Shown here: positions 9,501-16,316 of the stretch, one piece after another
How positions within the stretch are numbered: position 1 is the stretch's first letter
Layout: each line of letters begins with the position of its first letter
From: JAFDVL01 sp043736395
Lineage (GTDB): Bacteria; Acidobacteriota; Blastocatellia; RBC074
Assembly (NCBI GenBank): GCA_043736395.1
Contig: JAYTCQ010000304.1
Span: 1-30,762, forward strand
Length of the DNA stretch: 30,762 bases
Direction of reading: 5' to 3'
Made by a program: the position numbers and the translations under genes
The notes under the pieces: model-generated
The model's input: the letters and a program-made list of their open reading frames with translations, nothing else
Databases searched by the model: none
What the model was told of the DNA's origin: nothing

Positions 9501-9791
9501 CGCAAGGTCGCCAATCGAAAACGCGCCGTAATTATCGAATACAGGCGTCCAGGTAGTGCCAGCATTGACGGTTTTCCAGACGCCGCCCGAAGCAACCGCG
9601 ATGAAATATTTCGCGCGGTCAGCAGGGTCAACGGCGAAATCTACAATGCGTCCGCTCGTCACGGATGGGCCGATAGAGCGCAGTCTTAATCCTGCGAATG
9701 CAGCATTCATCGGATCGGGTTTGGGTGCTTCCTGCGCCAAAGAAATAACAGAAAAGGTGAGTAAAAGAAGAGCAATTTTCAGTAAACGCAC
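6525..9791 (-). CDS. Giant exported Asp-box beta-propeller protein (sortilin/VPS10-like, BNR repeats)
   Basis: The 1088-aa protein has a signal peptide (MRLLKIALLLLTFSVISLAQ). About eleven Asp-box repeats of the form S-x-D-x-G-x-T-W occur between residues 73 and 690, for example KTVNAGTTW, KSEDGGKSF, KTTDGGKTW, KSTDGGATW, RSNDRGATW and VTLDGGTKW. This predicts two stacked propellers of the sortilin-like type. A linker rich in Arg and Glu, a beta-sandwich-like segment with a Gly-rich loop (FGGGFGG), and a C-terminal helical region (about 950-1088) follow. Such proteins are abundant in Acidobacteriota and often annotated as glycosyl hydrolases, but no catalytic residues can be pointed out, so binding or scaffolding is as likely. 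Start is a GTG with GGAG six bases upstream. It lies downstream of the S46 peptidase. Confidence 0.9.
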   Translation of the reverse strand: MRLLKIALLLLTFSVISLAQEAPKPDPMNAAFAGLRLRSIGPSVTSGRIVDFAVDPADRAKYFIAVASGGVWKTVNAGTTWTPVFDNYGAFSIGDLALDPKDTNVLWVGTGENNSQRSVGYGDGVYKSEDGGKSFRKVGLEKSEHIGRIVIDPRDSKVVYVAAQGPLWSAGGERGLYKTTDGGKTWKAILAISENTGVTDVVLDPSNPDVVYAASWQRGRHFYTLINGGPESAIHKSTDGGATWTKLRSGLPPGDLGRIGLAVSPVDTNVVYATVEASGNLSGIFRSNDRGATWERTNPSISQAMYYAQIIADPKNVDRIYIPDVIFQVSDDGGRTKRPLGERLKHVDNHAIWIDPNNTNYYLVGCDGGVYESFDRGANWNFKANLPIAQFYDVTVDNQFPFYNVYGGTQDNNSLGGPAKTRSTAGIPNSDWFTTNGGDGFTSRVDPEDPNIIYAESQNGGLVRFDKRTGERVSIVPVPGKGQESERYNWDSPLIISPHSRTRLYFGGHKLFRSDNRGDDWQVVSGDLSRGLDRDALPVMGKIWGPDAIAKHQSTALYGNASALSESLKKEGLIYVGTDDGLIQITENGGKSWRKVDKIEGVPEQSYVHRVMASQHDANTVFAIFNNHQNGDFKPYLMKSIDAGKTWNSISGNLPERGSTYAIAEDHVNPNLLFCGTEFGLFVTLDGGTKWTPIKGGLPTIAVRDIAIHKRANDLVVATFGRGFYVLDDYTALRNLKTESLAQESNLFPVSDALMYIRSSAAVGSQGASFYLAPNPAYGATISYFLKEAIKTKRQLRQEAERAAERNKQPIRYPTKQELLEEAEEEAPALLFTITDAEGKVVRRISAPATPGIQRVTWDFRYAPPVVQPPPQIPPGFEGLDFGGGFGGPQGELAMPGKYTVTMAKKVGGVIATLPGSQSFNVVAEGTEATTATDQAALAEFQRKVGRLQRSVSGATDAANSAKARLILIKRAAQEATGSNQNLLNQVNAFDDKVDEILQALRGGRELTDIPPPAINQRVSTIAQRIRMSALRPTQSQQDNYNIASEELKTVLTKLKTLIESDMPKLEKALDAAGAPWTPGRLPDWTDK

Positions 9792-9847
9792 AATGATCTC
9801 CGGGGAAAGTTGAGTTCGAATTTCGTTAGGAATATAGACAGAATTTC

Positions 9848-9890
9848 CAAGATGAACAGGATGGAAAAGAATCCAATCCTGTTCATCTTG
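9848..9890. repeat. 15-bp perfect inverted repeat with CCTGT-type repeat flank
   Basis: CAAGATGAACAGGAT (9848-9862) is repeated in perfect reverse complement at 9876-9890 with a 13-nt loop. The right arm is followed by TGAATCCTGTC, so the unit AATCCTGT occurs twice in a row. This resembles the CCTGT-containing intergenic repeat that I recall seeing in many unrelated bacterial genomes. It sits between the S46 peptidase stop and the propeller start. No U-tract follows the stem on the minus strand, so it is not a standard terminator for the S46 gene. Confidence 0.75.
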
Positions 9891-9922
9891 TGAATCCTGT
9901 CAAAAAAACAAACTAACTTTTG

Positions 9923-12031
9923 TTATTTTTTCGCCACCGCTTTTTGATTTTCAATCTCATCTGCGAGGGATTTCGCATCATAGATTTTTCGCATCGCTTC
10001 CATGATCGCGGCAGCGTGAACCGAGACGGTTCGATTCGAAGTTTCGTCGTAGATGAAATTTCCAACGAGGCTTTCAATATTGCCATCGAAAACGATACCG
10101 ACAAATTCGCCATTACGATTCACGACAGGCGATCCCGAATTTCCGCCGATGATGTCCTGGGTCGAAACAAAATTCAGCGGAGTCGCGAGATTGATTTTAT
10201 TGACGCTGCTGAGAATGCGCTTCGTTGTGTCGAAAGGCGGCTTATTATCGAAGCTGGTAACGCGGTCATACAAACCATAAAACGTAGTTCGCGACGGCGC
10301 AATCGTGCCGTTCATCGGGTAGCCTTTGACTGTTCCGTACGATAATCGCAGAGTGAAATTTGCTTCAGGATATTGCGAACGACCATACACCGCAAATCTG
10401 GCTTTGCCAATTTTTTCGTTGGCGCGCGCCAGTTGAGAACTAAAAGGTGCGACCATTTTTTGCACCTCTTCCAGGAGTGGCGTAACTTTTTTCGCAAAGG
10501 CAATCATCGTGTCATTGGCTTTTTCAATGGTCGCGTCTCCGCCCTCGGCTAAGGATTTGCGAAACGTAGGATCGCCAATCTTAGTCCCTGAAATCAAAGC
10601 TTTCGCCGCTTCTGCCGGAGATTTTCCGTCGAGTGTAGCTTTCACAAATGGGTCGTCCGCGCCAAGTTCTTCCAACGCCATTTGCAAGTCTGCCGCAATC
10701 GTTTTTTCTTCCAGACCGGGGTAGGTTGGTGCTGGTGAAAACAGTTGCAGTTTCGTGCTTTCCAGCTCAGCGTCATGGAAACCGGGTTCGCGTTCGGCAT
10801 CCGGTTTTTTCATTTCCTGAACGTATTGAATAATGCCGGAAGCTAATCCCAGCAGCGTGGAATTACTGATGTTGCGATAACGAAGAATTTTGTAGATTTT
10901 GGCAATCTCGCCCTGCGCTTGTGCGATCTCATCCCACGAATTTCCATACTTGGATTTCAATTCAGGATCGGCATCAACTTTGGCTCGCAGCTCGGTTTCT
11001 TCTTGTTGTTTTTTGGCAATTATTTTTTTGTCGAGCAAGCCCTGATATTGTCCAATGAAAGCTTTTTGCGAGTTTTCAAAACCAAAAATACTTTCTTCCG
11101 CCTGACGACGTTGCTCTGTGCCTTGTGCGGCGTATTCGTTCATCGCTTTCAATTGTCGCTTGAAAAAATCCAGGACACGCGGGTAGCGAATGTCGCGTTG
11201 ATATTCAATCTGTGCCATTGTGATATTGCGCTGGGTCGAGCCGGGATGCCCGGAAACAAAGGTCAAATCATTATCTTTCGCGCTGTTGGAATTCCATTTC
11301 AAATAATGCTGCGAGCTGACGGGTTTGCCATTTTCATACACTCTGAAAATTGTGACATCCAGATCAAAACGCGGAAACGTAAAATTATCAGGATCACCGC
11401 CAAAAAATGCAGCCTGTTTTTCCGGCGCAAAAACGATGCGCACGTCGGTATATTTTTTGTAGCGATACAGCCATTGTTCGCTGCCCTGATAAAACGAAAC
11501 GACATCAGATCGGAGTCCGGTTTTTTCTGAGCTTTCTTTTGAGATGAGAGCAATTTCTGCCCTTCGCGCGGCTGCCTGCTGTTCTGGATTCATGTCAGAT
11601 TTGATCGCCGCTGCAATCCGCGCTGTGACGTTTTCCATGGACATCAAAACGTTCAATTCAAGATCAGGGCATTTAATTTCATCAGCAGATTTTTTCGCGT
11701 AAAAGCCATCCTTCAAATAATCTTTTTGCGGCGTGGAAACTTTTTGTAATTGTCCGCTGGCGACGTGATGATTCGTGATAACGAGGCTGGGACTGATGAA
11801 TGAACCAGAGCCGCCATCATTGAAACGAACACTTGATAGCCGTAGATGATCCAACCATTCCTGCGTCGCTTCAAAACCGTATTTTTCCTTCAGTTGTTTG
11901 GTTGGAAGATTGAAATACGTCCACATTCCTTCATCGGCAGAAGCCGGAATTGGCAAAGATGTGACAATCATTAATAGACAAAAAAACATTGCAAATGCCT
12001 TTTTATACGTACGAGAATTATTTTTTTTCAT
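9923..12031 (-). CDS. S46 family dipeptidyl-peptidase (DPP7/DPP11 type)
   Basis: The 702-aa precursor has a signal peptide ending near SADEG. The S46 catalytic triad is visible on the chymotrypsin-like halves: SLVITNHHVA (His88/89), FPRFDLDVTIFRVY (Asp223/225) and GGNSGSP (Ser632). Between them lies the long helical insertion typical of S46. These enzymes remove dipeptides from the N terminus of oligopeptides in the periplasm. Eighteen residues after the serine is Gly650 (FDGN); in the families as I remember them, glycine there goes with DPP7 (hydrophobic P1) and arginine with DPP11 (acidic P1), so DPP7-like specificity is inferred. The ATG has GAGGT five bases upstream. The dipeptides released would suit the M19 dipeptidase downstream. 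Confidence 0.95.
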   Translation of the reverse strand: MKKNNSRTYKKAFAMFFCLLMIVTSLPIPASADEGMWTYFNLPTKQLKEKYGFEATQEWLDHLRLSSVRFNDGGSGSFISPSLVITNHHVASGQLQKVSTPQKDYLKDGFYAKKSADEIKCPDLELNVLMSMENVTARIAAAIKSDMNPEQQAAARRAEIALISKESSEKTGLRSDVVSFYQGSEQWLYRYKKYTDVRIVFAPEKQAAFFGGDPDNFTFPRFDLDVTIFRVYENGKPVSSQHYLKWNSNSAKDNDLTFVSGHPGSTQRNITMAQIEYQRDIRYPRVLDFFKRQLKAMNEYAAQGTEQRRQAEESIFGFENSQKAFIGQYQGLLDKKIIAKKQQEETELRAKVDADPELKSKYGNSWDEIAQAQGEIAKIYKILRYRNISNSTLLGLASGIIQYVQEMKKPDAEREPGFHDAELESTKLQLFSPAPTYPGLEEKTIAADLQMALEELGADDPFVKATLDGKSPAEAAKALISGTKIGDPTFRKSLAEGGDATIEKANDTMIAFAKKVTPLLEEVQKMVAPFSSQLARANEKIGKARFAVYGRSQYPEANFTLRLSYGTVKGYPMNGTIAPSRTTFYGLYDRVTSFDNKPPFDTTKRILSSVNKINLATPLNFVSTQDIIGGNSGSPVVNRNGEFVGIVFDGNIESLVGNFIYDETSNRTVSVHAAAIMEAMRKIYDAKSLADEIENQKAVAKK

Positions 12032-12089
12032 GGTGTACCTCAGCTAAAAATTAGGGCTGGCAGAAGAATGAACGGGTAGGGCAAAGAAT

Positions 12090-12641
12090 TCAAGAAATTT
12101 CGTAATATTCTGAATGAATATAGGGTAAGAGCGCAAAAATAACAGCGGGTTTGTATAATTCCAATCGCGAAATTTTGCCGTCGGACAAAATGCCAATCGC
12201 ACCCTCTTTTTGTTTGGAATTTTCGCGTCCGAAAAAACGGTCATCCGCTTCGCCCAGTTCCAAGCCTTCTTCGCGAATTAACTTTGCAACGCCTTCGGGT
12301 AATTTGAAGCGTCCGGTTTGACCTTCGCTTAGACGTTCATTTCGATCAATGATAACAATGCTTGCGAACGCCCACATCCCGGATTCAGTGTCAACAATCC
12401 CGCCTTCGATGCCGACGCCAAAGTTCGCGTCAGAAATTTTTTCCAATGATTGAAGTGCACGATTGAGTGCGCCTGTCTGCATTTCCGCTTCGGTCTTTGG
12501 TTGTGCGCTGACCTGTGAATCGGTGTTGGCACCGACGACTTTGAATTCATTCCAGAATTCGGCGACAGCGTGCGTGACGCAATTTATTTTGACGGGGTTT
12601 TCAGAACCGACGGCGAAGATGGGAGAAGGGTGAATTGCCAA
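12090..12641 (-). CDS. yjjX: Inosine/xanthosine triphosphatase, YjjX (DUF84) family
   Basis: The 183-aa protein begins AVGSENPVKINCV, the nucleotide-binding start of the YjjX/DUF84 fold (related to ITPase), and contains the family elements SQPKTEAEMQTGALNRA-like helix, FGVGIEGGI, the WAFASIVI strand, and the FFGRENSKQKEGAIGILS loop. It hydrolyses non-canonical purine nucleoside triphosphates (ITP, XTP) in the cytoplasm, keeping them out of RNA and DNA. The start is a TTG because no ATG exists before the conserved NPVK motif; no Shine-Dalgarno is visible. It lies 58 nt upstream of the S46 gene and is separated from the upstream gene by a probable terminator. Confidence 0.9.
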   Translation of the reverse strand: MAIHPSPIFAVGSENPVKINCVTHAVAEFWNEFKVVGANTDSQVSAQPKTEAEMQTGALNRALQSLEKISDANFGVGIEGGIVDTESGMWAFASIVIIDRNERLSEGQTGRFKLPEGVAKLIREEGLELGEADDRFFGRENSKQKEGAIGILSDGKISRLELYKPAVIFALLPYIHSEYYEIS

Positions 12642-12654
12642 GATACTTTATTTT

Positions 12655-12691
12655 AAAAAAAGATTGAAAAGGGCAGCAGTGATTACCGCCC
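12655..12691 (-). terminator. Probable intrinsic terminator
   Basis: On the minus strand an 8-bp stem (GGGCGGTA pairing with TGCTGCCC, two G-U pairs, 5-nt loop; plus-strand 12671-12691) is followed by TTTTCAATCTTTTTTT. It would end the transcript of the DUF4350-DUF2752-small membrane protein genes before yjjX. Confidence 0.5.
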
Positions 12692-12708
12692 CGTTCAAAT
12701 TATCAATT

Positions 12709-12975
12709 TTATCGGGTAGGACCAGTCATCATCATAAATCCGAAACTGGCAGCAAGATAAACAACAATCAATCCTGTCCAGATCATCATGAGTTGGCGAA
12801 TGTTTTGTTTATCTGCATTCATCCAGCCCCAAACCAATGCGTAAAGATTACAAATGATTCCCAGTATTCCATAAAGCGGGCCTTCAGTTTTGAATATTTT
12901 AATCAAAACCATAATCCAACAGACCAGAACACCTGCTCCGACGGCTAAAACCAACAGTGACAAAATGAGTGCCAT
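12709..12975 (-). CDS. Small membrane protein of unknown function
   Basis: The 88-aa product consists of an N-terminal transmembrane helix (about 3-27), a second helix around GPLYGILGIICNLYALVWGW (32-52), a short charged loop (MNADKQNIRQLM), and a third helix (MIWTGLIVVYLAASFGFMMM). There is no recognisable catalytic motif. A good Shine-Dalgarno (AAAGGA) precedes the ATG. It lies 33 nt behind the DUF2752 gene on the same strand; DUF2752 proteins are often next to such small membrane proteins, so a joint membrane role is possible. Function unknown. Confidence 0.75.
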   Translation of the reverse strand: MALILSLLVLAVGAGVLVCWIMVLIKIFKTEGPLYGILGIICNLYALVWGWMNADKQNIRQLMMIWTGLIVVYLAASFGFMMMTGPTR

Positions 12976-13008
12976 AAAGAGAATCCTTTCAGGTTCACGA
13001 AGGTGATT

Positions 13009-13449
13009 TTATTGTGTTACTACGTGAAGAAAAGTTTTGTGAAGAAAAATCAAACGAAACAACCAATACAGCACCAACCCGATTAATGAGATTGCTACAA
13101 TTCCCGTTTGACGTTCAACTACCTCAATTGTAGTAACAAGTTTTTGGTTAATGTTTGAAGGAAGTAATCCAGACCCGATCAGCACCAGCGCCAGCATCAT
13201 GAAAGGCGCAAAGGCATGAAGAGTCAACCCCTGATGCCAGTCTCCGTGAAGTAAAGCCGCAATTGCTCTGGTCAATCCGCAGCCCGGACAGGGGATGCCG
13301 AGCACAGATAATAAGGGGCATTGCCAGCCGGGTAATCCAGCCCAGGTCAATATTTCCAGTAATGACGCAGCACCGATGATCGCCACTGATAGCGGACGGT
13401 TTTGCACGATTGGAGCCAGAATAGGAATGAAAAGTTTTTTTATCAGCAC
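13009..13449 (-). CDS. DUF2752 membrane protein
   Basis: The 146-aa protein carries the DUF2752 signature PCPGCGLTRAIAALLHGDW, in which two cysteines and the following Gly-Leu-Thr-Arg are nearly invariant, between transmembrane segments. The molecular role of the family is not known. The start is a GTG that shares its first G with the TAG stop of the DUF4350 gene (TAGTG), indicating translational coupling; no other start precedes the conserved part. The C-terminal half forms two more hydrophobic helices. Confidence 0.85.
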   Translation of the reverse strand: MLIKKLFIPILAPIVQNRPLSVAIIGAASLLEILTWAGLPGWQCPLLSVLGIPCPGCGLTRAIAALLHGDWHQGLTLHAFAPFMMLALVLIGSGLLPSNINQKLVTTIEVVERQTGIVAISLIGLVLYWLFRLIFLHKTFLHVVTQ

Positions 13450-14912
13450 TATTTAATTTCAGCCGAAATTCTTCGCATCGTTGCAATTAGTTCAACCAAT
13501 TGATGATCATTAACGGAATCGCCTTTCAGGACAGCTTCACTTTCATTGAACATGCGCATCAATTCGACCTCGGAGTCTTTGATTTGCGTGCGGCGTTTTA
13601 ATCCGGCTACGATGGCCTGCGTCGAAGCCGAGCCGGGCAATCCAAGTTTGCGGCAAAGTCTGGTTTTGAAGCGCGGATAAATATTTTCCAGCGCCAGATC
13701 ATGCGCGTTCGCAGATTTTTGCAGGCTCGCCATGGAGCCAACAAATTCCAGCGGTGAATGACGATCAGGCATTGGCATTGGCAAAGGGCGAGCAAAGCGC
13801 TTGCCGTAACTGAAAGTGAGAAGTAAGGCGACAAAACAGAATTGCGCAAAAATCAAAGGCACCGAAGTCCCGCGAAAATACGTTAGGATCGAATCCCCTT
13901 GACTTTGAAACCCGTGATGAAATTCATCAAAGAAAATCTTTCGCTGATTGCCGCCAAGCGCGTTGATCAGATTGATGGCCAAGTTCAAATTGGAGCCTTG
14001 TCGAATGCCATTATTCGCGATAACAAACGGATCACTCAGGAAAATTACGCGACCTTTGCCATAAGTGCATTCAGCTAAAACCGCACCTTCGCTATCACCT
14101 AAATGAACGACAGGAGCAGACAATGTTTTTAAATCGTCTACGATGATCCCGCCTGGCACGCCTCCTGGAATTCCAGGTGACGGCGTAGCATTTACATCTG
14201 GCACTTTGGGCATTGGCGTAGGTTTGGGTGTCGGAAGCGGAGTATTTGAAGCGGACTTTGGCGATATTTTCGGGGCCGGTGTTGGCAATTGCACAGGCGG
14301 CGGCGTTGATGTTTCGTCATCCCAAAGATTTTCTTCATCCGGCTCATTAACAACGGTGTTTCGATTAAACGTTAAACGTGCTGCCAGTTTTGAAATCGCC
14401 AGCCCACGTAAATTCTTCGTCAATTCTGTCGGCTGTGAAATCAGAATGTTGCTGTTTGGCTCGACTAAATCTTCCGGCTTTTTACCTTTTAATTCATAAC
14501 TATTTTCTCTACTTGCCGTCACCACAGATTTTCCAAATTGCCCCTCTGGCAAACGGCTGATGATTAATAATTGACCTCCATCCGCGACCCATTGATACAT
14601 TTCATTTTTTTCTTTTTTCGTCGCCGAATCGCCATAAGGCCCGACAATGATGAGCGAAGCGTCTTTTGCCTTGCTGCCAGCACGATTCAGATTGTTGTAA
14701 CTTTCGCGCCATCGTTCAACCTGATAGCCGGACTCCGACAGCAACTGATAAAAGGCGTGCGTCCCGGTCGCTCCGGTATTGTAACTGGAACGATTGGGCA
14801 TGTATTCATCTTCGTGCGGACGATCCAACGTCACCGTGCCTGCCGCGCTGAGAGCGAGCAGTACAATTAAGACGATTCCAACTGTTGCAATAATTCCGAA
14901 GTAACGTTTCAT
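13449..14912 (-). CDS. DUF4350 domain-containing membrane protein
   Basis: The 487-aa protein starts with a membrane anchor (about 5-25). The DUF4350 domain follows, with NTGATGTHAFYQLLSESGYQVERW near residue 45 and a Rossmann-like strand LIIVGPYG. A Pro/Thr-rich linker (roughly 208-255, PTPAPK, PTPKPTPMPK) splits the domain before GRVIFLSDPFVIANNGI. A second transmembrane helix around FAQFCFVALLLTFSYG leads to a cytoplasmic helical tail with the LPGSAST and RTQI elements. Such proteins usually occur with MoxR ATPase, DUF58 and DUF4129 genes; none of these is visible within the window downstream, so the partners lie elsewhere or are lost. It overlaps the DUF2752 start by one base. Confidence 0.85.
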   Translation of the reverse strand: MKRYFGIIATVGIVLIVLLALSAAGTVTLDRPHEDEYMPNRSSYNTGATGTHAFYQLLSESGYQVERWRESYNNLNRAGSKAKDASLIIVGPYGDSATKKEKNEMYQWVADGGQLLIISRLPEGQFGKSVVTASRENSYELKGKKPEDLVEPNSNILISQPTELTKNLRGLAISKLAARLTFNRNTVVNEPDEENLWDDETSTPPPVQLPTPAPKISPKSASNTPLPTPKPTPMPKVPDVNATPSPGIPGGVPGGIIVDDLKTLSAPVVHLGDSEGAVLAECTYGKGRVIFLSDPFVIANNGIRQGSNLNLAINLINALGGNQRKIFFDEFHHGFQSQGDSILTYFRGTSVPLIFAQFCFVALLLTFSYGKRFARPLPMPMPDRHSPLEFVGSMASLQKSANAHDLALENIYPRFKTRLCRKLGLPGSASTQAIVAGLKRRTQIKDSEVELMRMFNESEAVLKGDSVNDHQLVELIATMRRISAEIK

Positions 14913-15389
14913 GGATTCGTTGCTGAGTGAAAGCTTTCATCAATGACATCTAGCCAAAGAGCTTTTATATCAGTAAAATTACAGTCCTCAAAGTTTTTCG
15001 TTGATTGTTCGCCACAACCTGACGGGTTTATTCAACGACAGATTTTTCTTCTTGTCATCGAAGATGACGAACAATATAGCCCAGCGAGAATCGCTGGGTC
15101 AGAAGCGCAAACGATTCCGTCGCTGAAGGCGACGAACAAATCAACGGTAATTGTTGCTCGCCTTCAGCGAGCGAGAACTTGATTCGATTTTTCCCAGCGA
15201 TTCTCACTGGGCTATATTGTTGGTCGCCGTTGGCGACTTTGAATAAGCCCTAGCCACAACCTATGGCTCAAAGTATTGATTTGGCAGGAAGCACTGATGC
15301 CGCGTAATATTTATCTTGTGCTCAAAATCATTACGATGGATGTATCAGAGAATGTAGTGAGGGAGCTTTTTGCCCGAGGTCATTATCCG
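14913..15389. other. Gene-free stretch with a large palindrome
   Basis: No credible gene lies between the DUF4350 start and the chosen xisI start. The stretch holds the 15054-15237 palindrome and, from 15276, an open frame that continues into xisI without a stop. That open frame could be a remnant or an N-terminal extension of XisI. Confidence 0.7.
15054..15237. repeat. Nested ~184-bp near-palindrome (MITE- or REP/BIME-like)
   Basis: The whole segment reads as an inverted repeat centred near 15145. The strongest arms are 15070-15098 and 15193-15221, 29 bp each with one mismatch, containing CAATATAGCCCAG and CGCTGGG. Inner arms at 15118-15139 and 15151-15173 share CGCTGAAGGCG, and outer ends 15054-15074 and about 15217-15237 are related as GTC-N-GAC hairpins. 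Several sub-segments are themselves short palindromes (CCCAGCGAGAATCGCTGGG, GTCGCTGAAGGCGAC). No transposase is encoded. This is the architecture of a non-autonomous palindromic element. Confidence 0.8.
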
Positions 15390-15725
15390 ATGGATTACTT
15401 AGATCGTTATCGAGACATTATGGAGTCAGTTCTACTCGAACAAACCAAGGTGCCGTATTCACACGGTGAAATTGCTTTAGAAACTGTTTTTGATCGAAAA
15501 AATGATCGTTATTTATTGATGCTAGTAGGCTGGAAAAAAGATGGCAGGGTTCACGGATGTCTGGTTCATTTAGATTTCATCAATGGAAAAATCTGGATTC
15601 AACGCGATGGAACCGAAGAAGGTATCGCTACGGATTTGGAACGTGCAGGAATTCCGAAAGAACATATGGTTCTTGGCTTTCGCCGCCCTGAAATTAGAAA
15701 ATATACTGAGTACGCAGCGGCGTGA
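15390..15725 (+). CDS. xisI: XisI-family protein (fdxN element excision controlling factor homologue), orphan
   Basis: The 111-aa product from the ATG at 15390 has the usual XisI length and begins like the family (MDYLDRYRDIMESVLLEQ). Hallmarks follow: VPYSHGEIALETVFD, DRYLLMLVGW, RVHGCLVHLDFINGKIWIQ, DGTEEGIATDLERAGIPKE and a terminal RPEIRKYTEYAAA. In cyanobacteria XisI works with XisH, a nuclease-like protein normally encoded just upstream; no XisH is present here. The frame is open back to 15276, adding 38 residues that contain MPRNIYLVLK, which might be XisH-derived, but this is weak. I prefer 15390 because it fits the family start and has a GAGG upstream. The gene lies just after the palindrome and ends 17 nt from folA. 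Horizontal acquisition is likely. Confidence 0.85.
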   Translation: MDYLDRYRDIMESVLLEQTKVPYSHGEIALETVFDRKNDRYLLMLVGWKKDGRVHGCLVHLDFINGKIWIQRDGTEEGIATDLERAGIPKEHMVLGFRRPEIRKYTEYAAA

Positions 15726-15742
15726 TGAAATGAAAAATGTAG

Positions 15743-16231
15743 TTATGATTTTAAAGTAATAAATTTCATCGTATATTGATTCTTCTCATCCGCCGCAACA
15801 ATTTCTTCCGCACTGTTCTCCCACAAATTTTCATCAAATTCAGGAAAGAAAGCATCCGCTTCCGGCTCTGCTTCAACCATCGTCAAATACATTTGATCTG
15901 CTTTGGATAAAGCCTGCGCGTAGATTTCTCCGCCGCCGATGATGAAGGCTTCTTGTTCGCCGCGAGATTTTGCTAATTCAATTGCTGCGTCGAGCGAATG
16001 CGTAATCAAACAACCTTTTGCCTGAAAATCTTTTTGCCGTGTAATGATGATTGAGGTGCGTCCAGGCAACGGGCGTCCGATGCTTTCAAACGTTTTGCGT
16101 CCCATCAAAATATGATGCCCCAGCGTCAGTTGTTTGAAGCGTTGCAAATCTGTCGGTAGTCGCCACGGCAGTGTGTTTTTATATCCGATGGCGTGATTGC
16201 GGCCCATTGCTGCGATGATGGAAATAAGCAT
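15743..16231 (-). CDS. folA: Dihydrofolate reductase
   Basis: The 162-aa enzyme has all DHFR landmarks: the first strand ISIIAAMGRNHAIG, LPWRLPTDLQRFK with the active-site acid Asp28, the NADPH-binding HHILMGRKTFESIGRPLPGR, IIITRQ, and FIIGGGEIYAQAL. It reduces dihydrofolate to tetrahydrofolate in the cytoplasm, regenerating the cofactor oxidised by thymidylate synthase. The ATG at 16231 gives the standard N terminus; the longer frame to 16294 adds a non-conserved leader. No Shine-Dalgarno is visible. thyA is on the same strand about 1.3 kb upstream, separated by an oppositely transcribed gene. Confidence 0.97.
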   Translation of the reverse strand: MLISIIAAMGRNHAIGYKNTLPWRLPTDLQRFKQLTLGHHILMGRKTFESIGRPLPGRTSIIITRQKDFQAKGCLITHSLDAAIELAKSRGEQEAFIIGGGEIYAQALSKADQMYLTMVEAEPEADAFFPEFDENLWENSAEEIVAADEKNQYTMKFITLKS

Positions 16232-16316
16232 GATAAGTTGATAATTGACACGTGATAAATGATAGTTAATTTTGCTCGCGTACGAGCTTACCATTTTGTT
16301 TGCAAAGGAAAAATTG

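Noticed and set aside
10919..11530. Plus-strand 203-aa open frame
   Set aside because: It lies antisense within the S46 peptidase, whose catalytic motifs are intact, and shows no RBS or family features.
15276..15389. Extended start of XisI
   Set aside because: The family begins at MDYLDRYRD-like sequence and the extension is not conserved in sequences I know; kept only as a finding.
14913..15389. tRNA or structural RNA in the palindrome
   Set aside because: The arms pair end to end as one palindrome; no cloverleaf or known RNA pattern was seen.
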